A stretch of DNA of 64,000 nt from Plebeiibacterium sediminum (lineage in GTDB: Bacteria > Bacteroidota > Bacteroidia > Bacteroidales > Marinilabiliaceae): assembly GCF_026013605.1 (NCBI RefSeq), contig NZ_JAPDPJ010000026.1:1-64000 (forward strand), read 5' to 3'. Position numbers and translations under genes: made by a program. Positions 16,198-24,245 of the stretch are shown here, in pieces (the first letter of the stretch is position 1; every line of letters starts with the position of its first letter). Under the pieces are notes generated by a model, which searched no databases, was not told where the DNA came from, and saw only the letters and a list, made by a program, of their open reading frames with translations.

Positions 16198-19100
16198 ATG
16201 AAATTCACCGAAGCCAAACTAGAACAAGTATTTATAGACCTATTAAAACAAGAGGGATTTGATTATTTATCAGGTGATAAGATAGAAAGAACGGAAGAAG
16301 AGGTTTTAATAAAAAAGGATTTGAAGGACTTTCTTCAAAAACAGTATAAAGCTGATGGAATTTCTGAATCAGAAATAGAAAGTATAATTCGTGATTTAGA
16401 AAAACTACCGGCTTCAGATCTGTATGAGAGCAATAAAGTATTTATGAAATGGCTCTCGGATGGTTTCCTTTTAAAGCGAGAAGATCATACAAAAAAAGAT
16501 TTATATATACAGTTGATAGATTATAATTCTATTGTAAGTGAAAATGAGTCTTATGAACTAAATACAGAAAATTTATTAATTGCAGCTGATCCCATTCTTG
16601 ATTATAAAAAGCATAATAACATATATAAAGTTGTTAATCAGATAGAAATTCAAGGATATGAAAAGCGTATTCCGGATGCTGTGATATATGTAAACGGAAT
16701 TCCGTTGGTTGTTTTTGAATTTAAAAGTGCTATTCGAGAAACAGTAACAATTCATGAAGCCTATGTGCAATTAACAACTCGATATAAAAAGGATATACCT
16801 GAGTTATTTAAATATAATGCCTTTTGCGTAATCAGTGATGGAGTAAACAATAAAGCAGGATCTTTTTTTGCCCCTTATGAATTTTATTATGCCTGGAGAA
16901 ATACTGGCAGTAATGGTATTAATGTTAGTGCTGGTATGTATGGCAATAATGGTAAAGATGGCATTAACAGCATGTATTCCATGATCCAGGGGATGTTTAA
17001 TCCCTCCAGCCTTATAAATATTACCAGGAATTTCATCTATGTTCCAGATACTTCACGTAAAGAGGAAAAGATAGTTTGTCGATATCCACAATACTATGCT
17101 GCAACCAAGCTATTTAATAATATAAAAAAAGAAATTCGTCCACATGGTACCGGAAAAGGAGGGACTTATTGTGGAGCAACCGGTTGTGGTAAAAGTTTTA
17201 CCATGCTTTTTCTTACTCGTCTATTAATGAAGAGTAAGTTCTTTTCTTCTCCAACTATTGTTTTAATTACTGATAGAACCGATTTGGACGATCAGCTTTC
17301 TGCTCAGTTTACTAATGCAAAAGGATATATAGGTGATGATACAGTTGTTAGTGTTGAGAGTCGTTCTGATTTAAGAGAAAAGCTACAGGGTAGAAATAGT
17401 GGAGGTGTTTTTTTAACTACTATTCATAAGTTTACTGAAGATATAGAATTACTTACTGAGCGAAGTAATGTAATTTGTATCTCTGACGAGGCACATCGTA
17501 GTCAAACGAATCTCAATCAAAAAATAAGAATTACCAGTGAAGGAGTAAGAAAAACATATGGTTTTGCAAAGTATTTGCATGACTCATTACCTAACGCAAC
17601 CTATGTTGGTTTTACAGGAACACCAGTTGACGCAACCTTAGATGTTTTTGGAGGTGTAGTAGATGCTTATACCATGACAGAATCTGTTCAGGATGAAATA
17701 ACAGTACGTTTGGTGTATGAAGGAAGAGCAGCTAAAGTTTTATTAGATAATAAAAAGCTTCAAGAAATTGAAGCGTATTATGATAGATGTGCTGAAGAAG
17801 GGGCTAATGAACATCAAATTGAAGAAAGTAAAATGGCCACTTCTAATATGAATGCTATAATTGGGGATCCTGATCGTTTAAAAGCATTAGCAGAAGATTT
17901 TGTTTCACACTATGAAAAAAGAGTAGAAGAAGGGGCTTCAGTAAAAGGTAAAGCTATGTTTGTTTGTAGCAGCAGAACAATAGCCTATGAATTCTATAAA
18001 AATGTAATAAAACTGAGACCTAAATGGGATGAGATCAGAACTCATGCAGAAGGTGAAGAACTAACAGAAAAAGAGCAAAAAGAGATTAAGCCTATTGAAC
18101 GGGTTAAAATGATTATGACACGTGGTAAAGATGACGAAAAGGACTTATGGGATCTTCTTGGAACTAAAGAATACCGTAAAGAATTAGACCGTCAATTTAA
18201 AAATCCTAAATCAAACTTTAAAATAGCTATTGTAGTCGACATGTGGCTAACTGGTTTTGATGTACCTTTTTTAGATACGATATATATTGATAAACCGATT
18301 CAACGTCATAATTTAATTCAAACAATTTCTCGTGTTAACAGAAAGTTCAAAGGCAAAGAAAAGGGACTGGTTGTTGATTATATAGGCATTAAAAAACAAA
18401 TGAATCTGGCGTTAGCCCAATATAATAAAAAAGATAATGAGAATTTTGAGGATATTCAGCAATCCATTGTCGTAGTAAAAGATCATTTGGATTTGTTAGC
18501 TAAAATCTTCCATAAATTCAATACGTCAAATTACTTTAAAGGGACTCCTGTAGAACAGCTAAATACTTTAAATATGGCTGCTGAATATGTACAAGCAACT
18601 CAGGAACTAGAGAAGCGTTTTATGTATTTGGTTAAGCGCTTAAAAGCTGCTTTTGATATATGTTCTGGAAGTGAAGCTTTTTCAGAAATCGAAAAGGATC
18701 ATATTCATTTTTATATAGCTGTTCGTTCTATTGTTTTCAAATTAACAAAAGGTGAAGCTCCGGACATAGATCAGATGAATGCCAAAGTACGCAAAATGAT
18801 TCAGGAGGCTATTGAAAGTGATGGTGTAGAAGAAATATTCAAGCTAGGAGATGATAATAATTCTGAAGTAGATATTTTTAGTGATGATTATCTTGAAAAA
18901 CTAAATAAAATAAAGCTACCGAATACAAAAATAAAGCTACTTCAGAAACTATTGGCTAAGGCTATTGATGATTTTAAGAAGGTTAATAAAATCATGGGCG
19001 TAGACTTCTCTAAAAAGATGCAAACTATAGTTGATCGTTACAATGAACGTAATGAAGCAGATGTACTAAGAAGTGAAGTCCTGGAAGACTTTACTGATGA

Positions 19101-19443
19101 AATCATAGACCTTTACCATGCTCTTCGTAAGGAAAGAGAATCATTTGGTGATTTAGGAATCGACTTTGAAGAAAAAGCTTTTTATGATATTCTTAAGGCA
19201 CTGGCTGTCAAATATGATTTTTCATATCCTGAAGATAAGCTCCTTCATTTGTCAAAAGAAGTCAAGTTGGTTGTTGATGATAAAGCGAAATATACAGATT
19301 GGAGCAAACGAGATGATATCAAAGCAGAGCTAAAAGTAGATCTTATCATCTTACTTGCTGAAAACGATTATCCACCAGTTGATCGGGATGAAGTCTATAA
19401 AGAGATATTTGAGCAAGCTGAAAATTTTAAGAAGAATAGATAG
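16198..19443 (+). CDS. hsdR: Type I restriction endonuclease motor subunit HsdR
   Basis: 1081 residues. The N-terminal PD-(D/E)xK nuclease domain has Asp161 (R-I-P-D-A-V) and E-F-K (about 174-176). Two RecA-like domains carry Walker A G-A-T-G-C-G-K-S-F (about 325-333), I-T-D-R-T-D-L-D-D-Q (about 357-366) and the DEAH box S-D-E-A-H-R-S-Q (about 427-434). V-D-M-W-L-T-G-F-D (about 680-688) and the V-N-R-K-F-K-G-K region follow. HsdR translocates DNA when the complex meets an unmodified site and cleaves at a distance. The protein is full length with intact motifs, so the system is probably active. It is last of the restriction genes, 15 bases after the AlbA_2 gene. Confidence 0.96.
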   Translation: MKFTEAKLEQVFIDLLKQEGFDYLSGDKIERTEEEVLIKKDLKDFLQKQYKADGISESEIESIIRDLEKLPASDLYESNKVFMKWLSDGFLLKREDHTKKDLYIQLIDYNSIVSENESYELNTENLLIAADPILDYKKHNNIYKVVNQIEIQGYEKRIPDAVIYVNGIPLVVFEFKSAIRETVTIHEAYVQLTTRYKKDIPELFKYNAFCVISDGVNNKAGSFFAPYEFYYAWRNTGSNGINVSAGMYGNNGKDGINSMYSMIQGMFNPSSLINITRNFIYVPDTSRKEEKIVCRYPQYYAATKLFNNIKKEIRPHGTGKGGTYCGATGCGKSFTMLFLTRLLMKSKFFSSPTIVLITDRTDLDDQLSAQFTNAKGYIGDDTVVSVESRSDLREKLQGRNSGGVFLTTIHKFTEDIELLTERSNVICISDEAHRSQTNLNQKIRITSEGVRKTYGFAKYLHDSLPNATYVGFTGTPVDATLDVFGGVVDAYTMTESVQDEITVRLVYEGRAAKVLLDNKKLQEIEAYYDRCAEEGANEHQIEESKMATSNMNAIIGDPDRLKALAEDFVSHYEKRVEEGASVKGKAMFVCSSRTIAYEFYKNVIKLRPKWDEIRTHAEGEELTEKEQKEIKPIERVKMIMTRGKDDEKDLWDLLGTKEYRKELDRQFKNPKSNFKIAIVVDMWLTGFDVPFLDTIYIDKPIQRHNLIQTISRVNRKFKGKEKGLVVDYIGIKKQMNLALAQYNKKDNENFEDIQQSIVVVKDHLDLLAKIFHKFNTSNYFKGTPVEQLNTLNMAAEYVQATQELEKRFMYLVKRLKAAFDICSGSEAFSEIEKDHIHFYIAVRSIVFKLTKGEAPDIDQMNAKVRKMIQEAIESDGVEEIFKLGDDNNSEVDIFSDDYLEKLNKIKLPNTKIKLLQKLLAKAIDDFKKVNKIMGVDFSKKMQTIVDRYNERNEADVLRSEVLEDFTDEIIDLYHALRKERESFGDLGIDFEEKAFYDILKALAVKYDFSYPEDKLLHLSKEVKLVVDDKAKYTDWSKRDDIKAELKVDLIILLAENDYPPVDRDEVYKEIFEQAENFKKNR

Positions 19444-19458
19444 CAGAAAATATATATT

Positions 19459-20940
19459 ATGAATAAATTAAGCGATTGTGCTGAATATGTAAATAACGAA
19501 GGAAATTATTATGTCCGCATCATTAGTGAACGACAGGAATATGAAGAGGTATCTGAAATAGCAATTCAAACTCCTTCTAATAATGGAGAAGAACCTTTTA
19601 CTGATATTTTTGGATTAATTTCAATCTTTACAAAGTTTAGGGAAATAGATAATACATGTAGATTTAATATTGATTCAGAAATATATTTTAGAGAGAATAT
19701 TGAAAGACCTTTAATATTTACTAATTGTGTTTTTAATAGCCCTCTGTTTTTAAATGAAATTGAATTCATTAAGGAGGTCTCTTTCATTAATGTTCTATTT
19801 AAGAAAGAGGTGAATTTTAAAAAATCAAAGTTTAATTCTGCTCTTGAAATAAAAAATTGTAAGTTTATTAATCCTCTAATTCTATATAAAGTTCAATTTC
19901 TTCAGACATTTAATTTTGACAATATAATTTTAGAAGAAAAAGCTTCCTTTAAAGAAGCAGAATTAAATTCAATCTATTTTAATGAACTTTATTTTAAAAA
20001 TAGAGTTGTCTTTTCTTATGCTAGTTTTAATGATATTGAAAATTTTAATAATGTATCCTTTGCAGGGAAAGCTGAATTTTATCAAGTAAAGTTTAATAAA
20101 GTTTCAAAGTTATCTAACGTACAGTTTCATAAGCTTGTTGATTTCAATAATTCAGAATTTAATTCAGATATTTTATTTCATCGTATAGATTTTCTAGATC
20201 GATCATATTTCTCAGGATCAAGTTTTAATAAACAAGTATCATTTCTTCATTGTAGAGTAAATAGTGATACAGTTCTTGATTTTGAGTCTGTTGCTTTTAA
20301 AAATTCTTTAGATATATCCAGAGCTAACTTTGCTTGCATTACAAATTTTTGGAATATTAAGTTGGAAGAAAAGAATGTAATTCCTTCTAATTTTAATTTA
20401 TATTCAAATGATGATATAATTGAAGATGTACAACTACAACCTAATAATAATATAAGAAAAGAAACTCTACAGAAAATACGTGAATCCTATCGAATAATAA
20501 AAAACTCACTTCGTGAATCAGGGAATGAAATAAATGCCTTAAAATTCAAGGGGTATGAAATGGCTGTTTATGAAAAGGAACTGGAAAAAGGAGAAAAAGG
20601 TAAAACAATTTTATTTTTTAGTAAATGGTCAAATAACCATGGATTAAGTTGGGGAAGAGGAGTTTTATTTACATTATTTTTTACGACAATAACATTGTAT
20701 TTATTTATGCTCTTTTCTAATAAGATGATTATTTGGGATTGGTCTAAAGAAGCAAGGGAACAAACACTAGGAGCTTTCGTTCAATTTTTAAATATTACAA
20801 ATTGGAACTTTAATCCTTGGGGAATTGATTTGAAAAGTGATTATCCAATTGGGTATATGATATTATTTGTGGGACGAATCTTTATAGGGTATGGATATTA
20901 TCAAACAGTTTCAGCTTTTAGACGGTTTGGTAAGAATTAA
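19459..20940 (+). CDS. Pentapeptide-repeat-like protein with C-terminal membrane domain
   Basis: 493 residues, 15 bases after hsdR and so probably in its operon. Residues about 85-320 are built from degenerate five-residue repeats with Phe or Leu at the centre (such as F-N-N-V-S-F-A-G-K-A-E-F), predicting a right-handed beta helix. The C-terminal part has two hydrophobic helices (about 399-420 and 465-485) separated by a Trp-rich loop (N-W-N-F-N-P-W-G). Two-helix ends with a loop resemble small ion-channel or pore modules, but no selectivity-filter signature is placed where a channel would need it. I know no function for this arrangement. Position after hsdR suggests a defence accessory or membrane effector; inference only. 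Confidence 0.72.
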   Translation: MNKLSDCAEYVNNEGNYYVRIISERQEYEEVSEIAIQTPSNNGEEPFTDIFGLISIFTKFREIDNTCRFNIDSEIYFRENIERPLIFTNCVFNSPLFLNEIEFIKEVSFINVLFKKEVNFKKSKFNSALEIKNCKFINPLILYKVQFLQTFNFDNIILEEKASFKEAELNSIYFNELYFKNRVVFSYASFNDIENFNNVSFAGKAEFYQVKFNKVSKLSNVQFHKLVDFNNSEFNSDILFHRIDFLDRSYFSGSSFNKQVSFLHCRVNSDTVLDFESVAFKNSLDISRANFACITNFWNIKLEEKNVIPSNFNLYSNDDIIEDVQLQPNNNIRKETLQKIRESYRIIKNSLRESGNEINALKFKGYEMAVYEKELEKGEKGKTILFFSKWSNNHGLSWGRGVLFTLFFTTITLYLFMLFSNKMIIWDWSKEAREQTLGAFVQFLNITNWNFNPWGIDLKSDYPIGYMILFVGRIFIGYGYYQTVSAFRRFGKN

Positions 20941-21063
20941 AACATTGTTTTAAATAAGCATAAAAATATATTAATTGTGAAAAATATCATTCAATTAAAT
21001 AATGAAGCTTTATAAATATTGTAACTTTAAAACTCATGTTTAAACAAATAAATTAATCAAACT

Positions 21064-21354
21064 ATGAAATTACAAGACTATTTACCCAAAAATAAAGATG
21101 AAAGATTTGATACATTGAGTGACCCGATTGCCAAAAGAGCATTATATTATTTTGAAGAAGTATATCCTGTAGAATATCTTTCAGCTTCTTTTGATGATAC
21201 ATTAGACAATATAATTATTGAAGCAGTTGCTAATTATAGTTTTAAATCAATTCAACATGTCACTAATGGGGGAGATACTTCTGTTGCTGATGAAATCGGA
21301 ATGCAAGCAGTTATAGAAGTCATTCAAGAACATATAACAAAACTTATTAAATAG
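21064..21354 (+). CDS. Hypothetical small protein
   Basis: A 96-residue acidic, mostly helical protein without signal or membrane segment. The second half (D-E-I-G-M-Q-A-V-I-E-V-I-Q-E-H-I-T-K-L-I-K) is amphipathic. Not recognised. A TAACTTTA box at 21022-21029 is one base off the Bacteroidota promoter element, so it may have its own promoter. It lies between the membrane protein gene and a small Cys/His protein in the cargo part of the island. Confidence 0.55.
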   Translation: MKLQDYLPKNKDERFDTLSDPIAKRALYYFEEVYPVEYLSASFDDTLDNIIIEAVANYSFKSIQHVTNGGDTSVADEIGMQAVIEVIQEHITKLIK

Positions 21355-21423
21355 ATATTAATGAACCAATACCATAAGTATCAAAAAGTTCTTGGTTAAG
21401 TACTCATCATTACTTAACTAAAA

Positions 21424-21693
21424 ATGAAACATTTTGAGGAGGATTTCCCTCATAGGTTAAAAGTAAAAACGAAAAAAGAATTTCGTCTTAAAAAAGCATT
21501 TGGATGTTATTATCCTGGATTAGTTGATATCCCCAGAAAATTCAATAATGTAAGAATTTCAAGAATTCAGAACTATATTGAAATGGGGGGTTGTCAGTAT
21601 TGTTTTCCTCATGGAAGAGAAACATGCAACTCTACTATTTCAAAACAACGTAATAGAAACTGGAAAAGATATCGTAAAACAAGATGGAAATAA
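21424..21693 (+). CDS. Small basic Cys/His-rich hypothetical protein
   Basis: 89 residues, strongly basic, with a C-x2-C-x2-H-x4-C cluster (G-G-C-Q-Y-C-F-P-H-G-R-E-T-C, about residues 57-70) that could bind one zinc ion. The tail is Arg/Lys/Trp-rich. This suggests a nucleic-acid-binding protein, but no family is recognised. ATG 21424 is preceded by a short AT-rich gap, and an intrinsic terminator follows at 21698. Confidence 0.55.
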   Translation: MKHFEEDFPHRLKVKTKKEFRLKKAFGCYYPGLVDIPRKFNNVRISRIQNYIEMGGCQYCFPHGRETCNSTISKQRNRNWKRYRKTRWK

Positions 21694-21697
21694 TTTA

Positions 21698-21730
21698 AAA
21701 GGCATCAGTTATGGTGCCTTTTTATTTTTT
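21698..21730 (+). terminator. Intrinsic terminator
   Basis: The stem AAAGGCA / TGCCTTT with a 10-base loop is followed by a T-rich run (TTTATTTTTT). It lies just after the stop of the small basic protein gene. Confidence 0.75.
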
Positions 21731-21859
21731 ATAATCAATGTACTTTCTTATACCGACTTCCTATTGCCATAAGGAAAAAAGAATAGCTATTAAATAAATA
21801 ATAAAAATTTCTTAAATGCTAATATTAGATTTACTATTTTTGAAGCTGAAATATTAAAA

Positions 21860-22073
21860 TAATTGTTGCGTCACTGACGCTTCTCCACAGAAAAACGACC
21901 AATTTTATACTGAGAAGGAGAAGTTAGAAAGTGAATGCACCTGATATGGGTGTGTTCCTTTCGCTTATTTGATCTTCTCGGGTGCTTGGTCGTACCTTCT
22001 GTGATTAGATATAGCAAAGGTTCATGCCCACCTTCATTTTTAGGGGTTCGTGAACCAATTAAGGAACAAGCCA
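21860..22073 (+). other. Hairpin-rich, less AT-rich leader of unknown nature
   Basis: About 210 non-coding bases, visibly richer in G and C than the flanks. They include a perfect GCGTCA-C-TGACGC inverted repeat (21868-21880), a GAGAAG / CTTCTC pair, and a longer hairpin GGTTCATG / CGTGAACC (22019-22026 with 22049-22056) just before the ATG at 22074. A short open frame on the opposite strand here has no protein-like features. It could be a structured RNA leader or an attachment/regulatory site. Confidence 0.35.
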
Positions 22074-23180
22074 ATGACCAAGTTTCCAATTGTAGAACCT
22101 GAAGTAAATGATTATCTGAAAAGTCTTTCGAAAGAAGAAATTCATGAGGTAATAAATCATTTTCATGGTCGAAAACTCAAAATCAATCAGATTATTGAGA
22201 TGTATAAACTGGAAAAAATTTCCATTAGTACATTTGTTAAAACACTTCCACCTGTTCAGCATCATGATTTGATTTGTCCGGAATGTAAAGTAGTATCTTG
22301 GAAAAATCATTTAGCCAGAAATTCAAAATCAGTTCCATTCTGTCCTAAATGTGGTGAAGATCTAATTTGTTACTTTAATTCGATTGAGTATCAAAGGAAA
22401 ATGGAATTCCTTAAAGAACGAGAATTATGGCAGCAGAAAATGGATCCAGATTACTATGAACAGGAAATTTCTGTTACAAAAGAGAAGTTTGAAACCTTGA
22501 GTCTTTTTCAGAAGGTATTTCTCGGTAGTATTGTTCAAGCTATCGTAGAGGATGATTTGTTTACTATTAAAGGTAAACTCCTTAAAGAGTTTAAATTATT
22601 TCCTATTCCTGAAGAATTGAATGAACAATTAATAGAACTTGGTATAACCGAAGGCGATGACTTCACCGAATACAAATATAATATAGAAAAGGATGTTACC
22701 AAGGAGCTTTTAAATTGTGATAACAAATTAGGATCAACTTTAAAACAACAGCTAGAATTATGGCATGTGATTGCAAAAGCAGAATCTAAAGAATATTTAA
22801 TTGGTGAAATGGAGTATAGTAATTTCCGATATCATCATGATAATAAATTTGAGGAGGTTTTTAGCATTTTATTCCAAAACCATTCAGTAGCACAAACATT
22901 TCATCTCATCAATAAATCCGTTGCTGATGCATGTAAATTGTATGCTCAAAGAGGGAATCGCTATTTATCCGAGAATTCTGTAATAGGAGCATGTGCTCGA
23001 ATGGCCGATTACTACCCAACAAGAGGATGGCCAATATTAAATTATGAAAGAAGAAAGTATCATCAATCATTAATGAGTCAATATTTTTTTAATAGGCTTC
23101 TTAAAATTGGAAACAGAGGCTTTTATAATACTCCTACATTAGAATTGTTGTTGCATAATAATTTTAATATTATAGAATAG
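22074..23180 (+). CDS. Hypothetical protein with a zinc ribbon
   Basis: 368 residues from ATG 22074, preceded by AAGGAACAAG. A GTG at 22050 would add 8 residues but lies inside a hairpin stem, so the ATG is preferred. One zinc-ribbon is evident: C-P-E-C (about 67-70) and C-P-K-C-G-E-D (about 89-95), 18 residues apart. The rest is helical and charged, ending in a Tyr/Arg-rich region (Y-Y-P-T-R-G-W-P). No membrane segment. Not recognised. It is the last intact gene of the island before the tRNA. Confidence 0.65.
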   Translation: MTKFPIVEPEVNDYLKSLSKEEIHEVINHFHGRKLKINQIIEMYKLEKISISTFVKTLPPVQHHDLICPECKVVSWKNHLARNSKSVPFCPKCGEDLICYFNSIEYQRKMEFLKERELWQQKMDPDYYEQEISVTKEKFETLSLFQKVFLGSIVQAIVEDDLFTIKGKLLKEFKLFPIPEELNEQLIELGITEGDDFTEYKYNIEKDVTKELLNCDNKLGSTLKQQLELWHVIAKAESKEYLIGEMEYSNFRYHHDNKFEEVFSILFQNHSVAQTFHLINKSVADACKLYAQRGNRYLSENSVIGACARMADYYPTRGWPILNYERRKYHQSLMSQYFFNRLLKIGNRGFYNTPTLELLLHNNFNIIE

Positions 23181-23212
23181 TTTGAATTGTTAAATCATAG
23201 ACAAACAGAATA

Positions 23213-23437
23213 ATGAAATTAGGTGACGATGAATAATTCGAAGAGTTTGAAAAACTAGATGTTTTAGTCGATGATTATTTAGATTATATTAATTCATTAT
23301 TTAATACTCGCAATAAAAAGTTACTTATAAAACACGGTTTTGAATTTACTAAAGAATGTGATGGTTTTAAGGATTTTGTTTTAAAACGTAATGGATTTAA
23401 CATAGAGGAGTATCGGGAGAAATATAAACTTTTTTGA
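23213..23437 (+). pseudogene. Small gene broken by an in-frame stop at codon 8
   Basis: From ATG 23213 the frame reads M-K-L-G-D-D-E, then TAA (23234-23236), then 66 further open codons with ordinary protein composition (F-E-E-F-E-K-L-D-V-L-V-D-D-Y ... E-Y-R-E-K-Y-K-L-F) to TGA at 23435-23437. No alternative ATG, GTG or TTG follows the TAA early enough to rescue the protein. A nonsense mutation in a 74-codon gene is the simplest reading; an unrelated random open stretch is possible. Confidence 0.5.
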
Positions 23438-23491
23438 ATGATAATTAGTTCATAGTAGAAACAATTCGCCTCTTAAGGTGATGTATAATAA

Positions 23492-23569
23492 TGGATTAAA
23501 ATGGACATAAAATATATTATAAAGTACGTATATGGACAATGCTGTACTAAAGTGGATTACAATGGACAT
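23492..23569. repeat. Two 17-base direct repeats near the island end
   Basis: TGGATTAAAATGGACAT (23492-23508) recurs as TGGATTACAATGGACAT (23553-23569) with one mismatch, 61 bases apart. A partial TATGGACA lies between them. Paired direct repeats a few hundred bases from an integration end resemble recombinase arm-type sites. Confidence 0.4.
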
Positions 23570-23690
23570 TACTGAAAATACGATTATTCAATTTTGGATC
23601 ATTAATGATTGGTGCAATAGTTAATTTTTGCAGTAGTAAACTTTGAAGTAAACCTGTAAAATGCACATTAGTAAGTGTTTGAGTTCCGAA

Positions 23691-23714
23691 GTTTACGGGT
23701 TTACGAGTTTACGA
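23691..23714. repeat. Three tandem GTTTACGR octamers
   Basis: GTTTACGG, GTTTACGA and GTTTACGA follow each other without a gap; an opposed GTAAAC lies at 23648-23653. The core hexamer is the one iterated at 6903-7023 next to parA. The 23438-23942 gap otherwise holds only the repeats at 23492-23569 and the tRNA terminator. Confidence 0.45.
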
Positions 23715-23894
23715 TAAAAAATAGGTATTTATAACAGCAATTATTGATTTTTTGATTCCAGTTTGATCTTGAATTAATGTTATAAAAGTATTGAACCTAA
23801 GAATTTATTGACTAGTATTTAAAATGATTATAAATTAAGTGAAATTTATGGTGCATAATGTTGTCTGAATTGTTGGCACTATGTTGGCACCAAA

Positions 23895-23927
23895 TAAAAA
23901 ATGACTTACAAATAAAATATGTAAGTC
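23895..23927 (-). terminator. Terminator of tRNA-Pro
   Basis: On the minus strand, downstream of the tRNA, an 8-bp stem (GACTTACA / TGTAAGTC, 10-base loop, plus-strand 23903-23927) is followed by ATTTTTTATTT. Confidence 0.7.
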
Positions 23928-23942
23928 TCTGATAATTAAGTG

Positions 23943-24017
23943 TCGGGATGACAGGATTTGAACCTGCGACCCCTGGTCCCCCAGACCAGTGCGCTAACCG
24001 GGCTGCGCCACATCCCG
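23943..24017 (-). tRNA. tRNA-Pro (anticodon GGG)
   Basis: The minus strand folds into a complete cloverleaf. The acceptor stem is CGGGATG / CATCCCG with discriminator A, the D arm GCGC...GCGC, the anticodon stem CTGGT / ACCAG around loop CTGGGGG (anticodon GGG), and the T arm GCAGG-TTCAAAT-CCTGT. CCA is not encoded. Its 3' end faces the mobile island and is the probable attachment site. It lies at the boundary between island and backbone. Confidence 0.93.
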
Positions 24018-24220
24018 TTCCAATGTGACTGCAAATATAAAAAATGGTTTTTAACTTTCATCTTATAATTTCATTTTAAAATATGATTAAAATGAAGTTT
24101 TATGATAAGCACTTATAAGCAACCATATTAAACAAATCCTGTCTGTATATCATATTTGAAGTTTTAAACTAAATTTTGACCTGTTGATAATTGTTTTTAT
24201 TATTAGGTATAAAAATTGTT

Positions 24221-24228
24221 TAGTTTTG
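24221..24228 (+). promoter_or_regulatory. Bacteroidota -7 element for the ECF sigma gene
   Basis: TAGTTTTG matches TAnnTTTG and lies 17 bases before the start codon at 24246. No good -33 TTTG at the usual distance. Confidence 0.45.
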
Positions 24229-24245
24229 TAGGCAATTAATCATTT

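Larger units (their letters stand above)
1..23942. mobile_element. Integrated mobilizable island next to tRNA-Pro, left end outside the window
   Basis: The stretch carries plasmid- or IME-type genes (HTH excisionase-like, mobC, relaxase, TOPRIM primase-helicase, parA, small DNA-binding protein) followed by anti-phage cargo (type I restriction-modification, Kiwa, ATPase/TOPRIM pair). It stops exactly where the 3' end of a tRNA-Pro gene begins, and backbone-type genes start on the other side. tRNA 3' ends are classic tyrosine-recombinase attachment sites. I see no integrase, no VirB/Tra genes, and no second copy of the tRNA 3' end, so the left boundary and the integrase must lie before position 1. 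Without transfer-pore genes it would need a helper, i.e. it is mobilizable rather than self-conjugative, unless such genes are to the left. The boundary at the tRNA is inference. Confidence 0.75.

Noticed and set aside
21871-22089. 72-codon minus-strand frame over the hairpin-rich leader
   Set aside because: No protein-like features and it covers inverted repeats; kept as non-coding structure.
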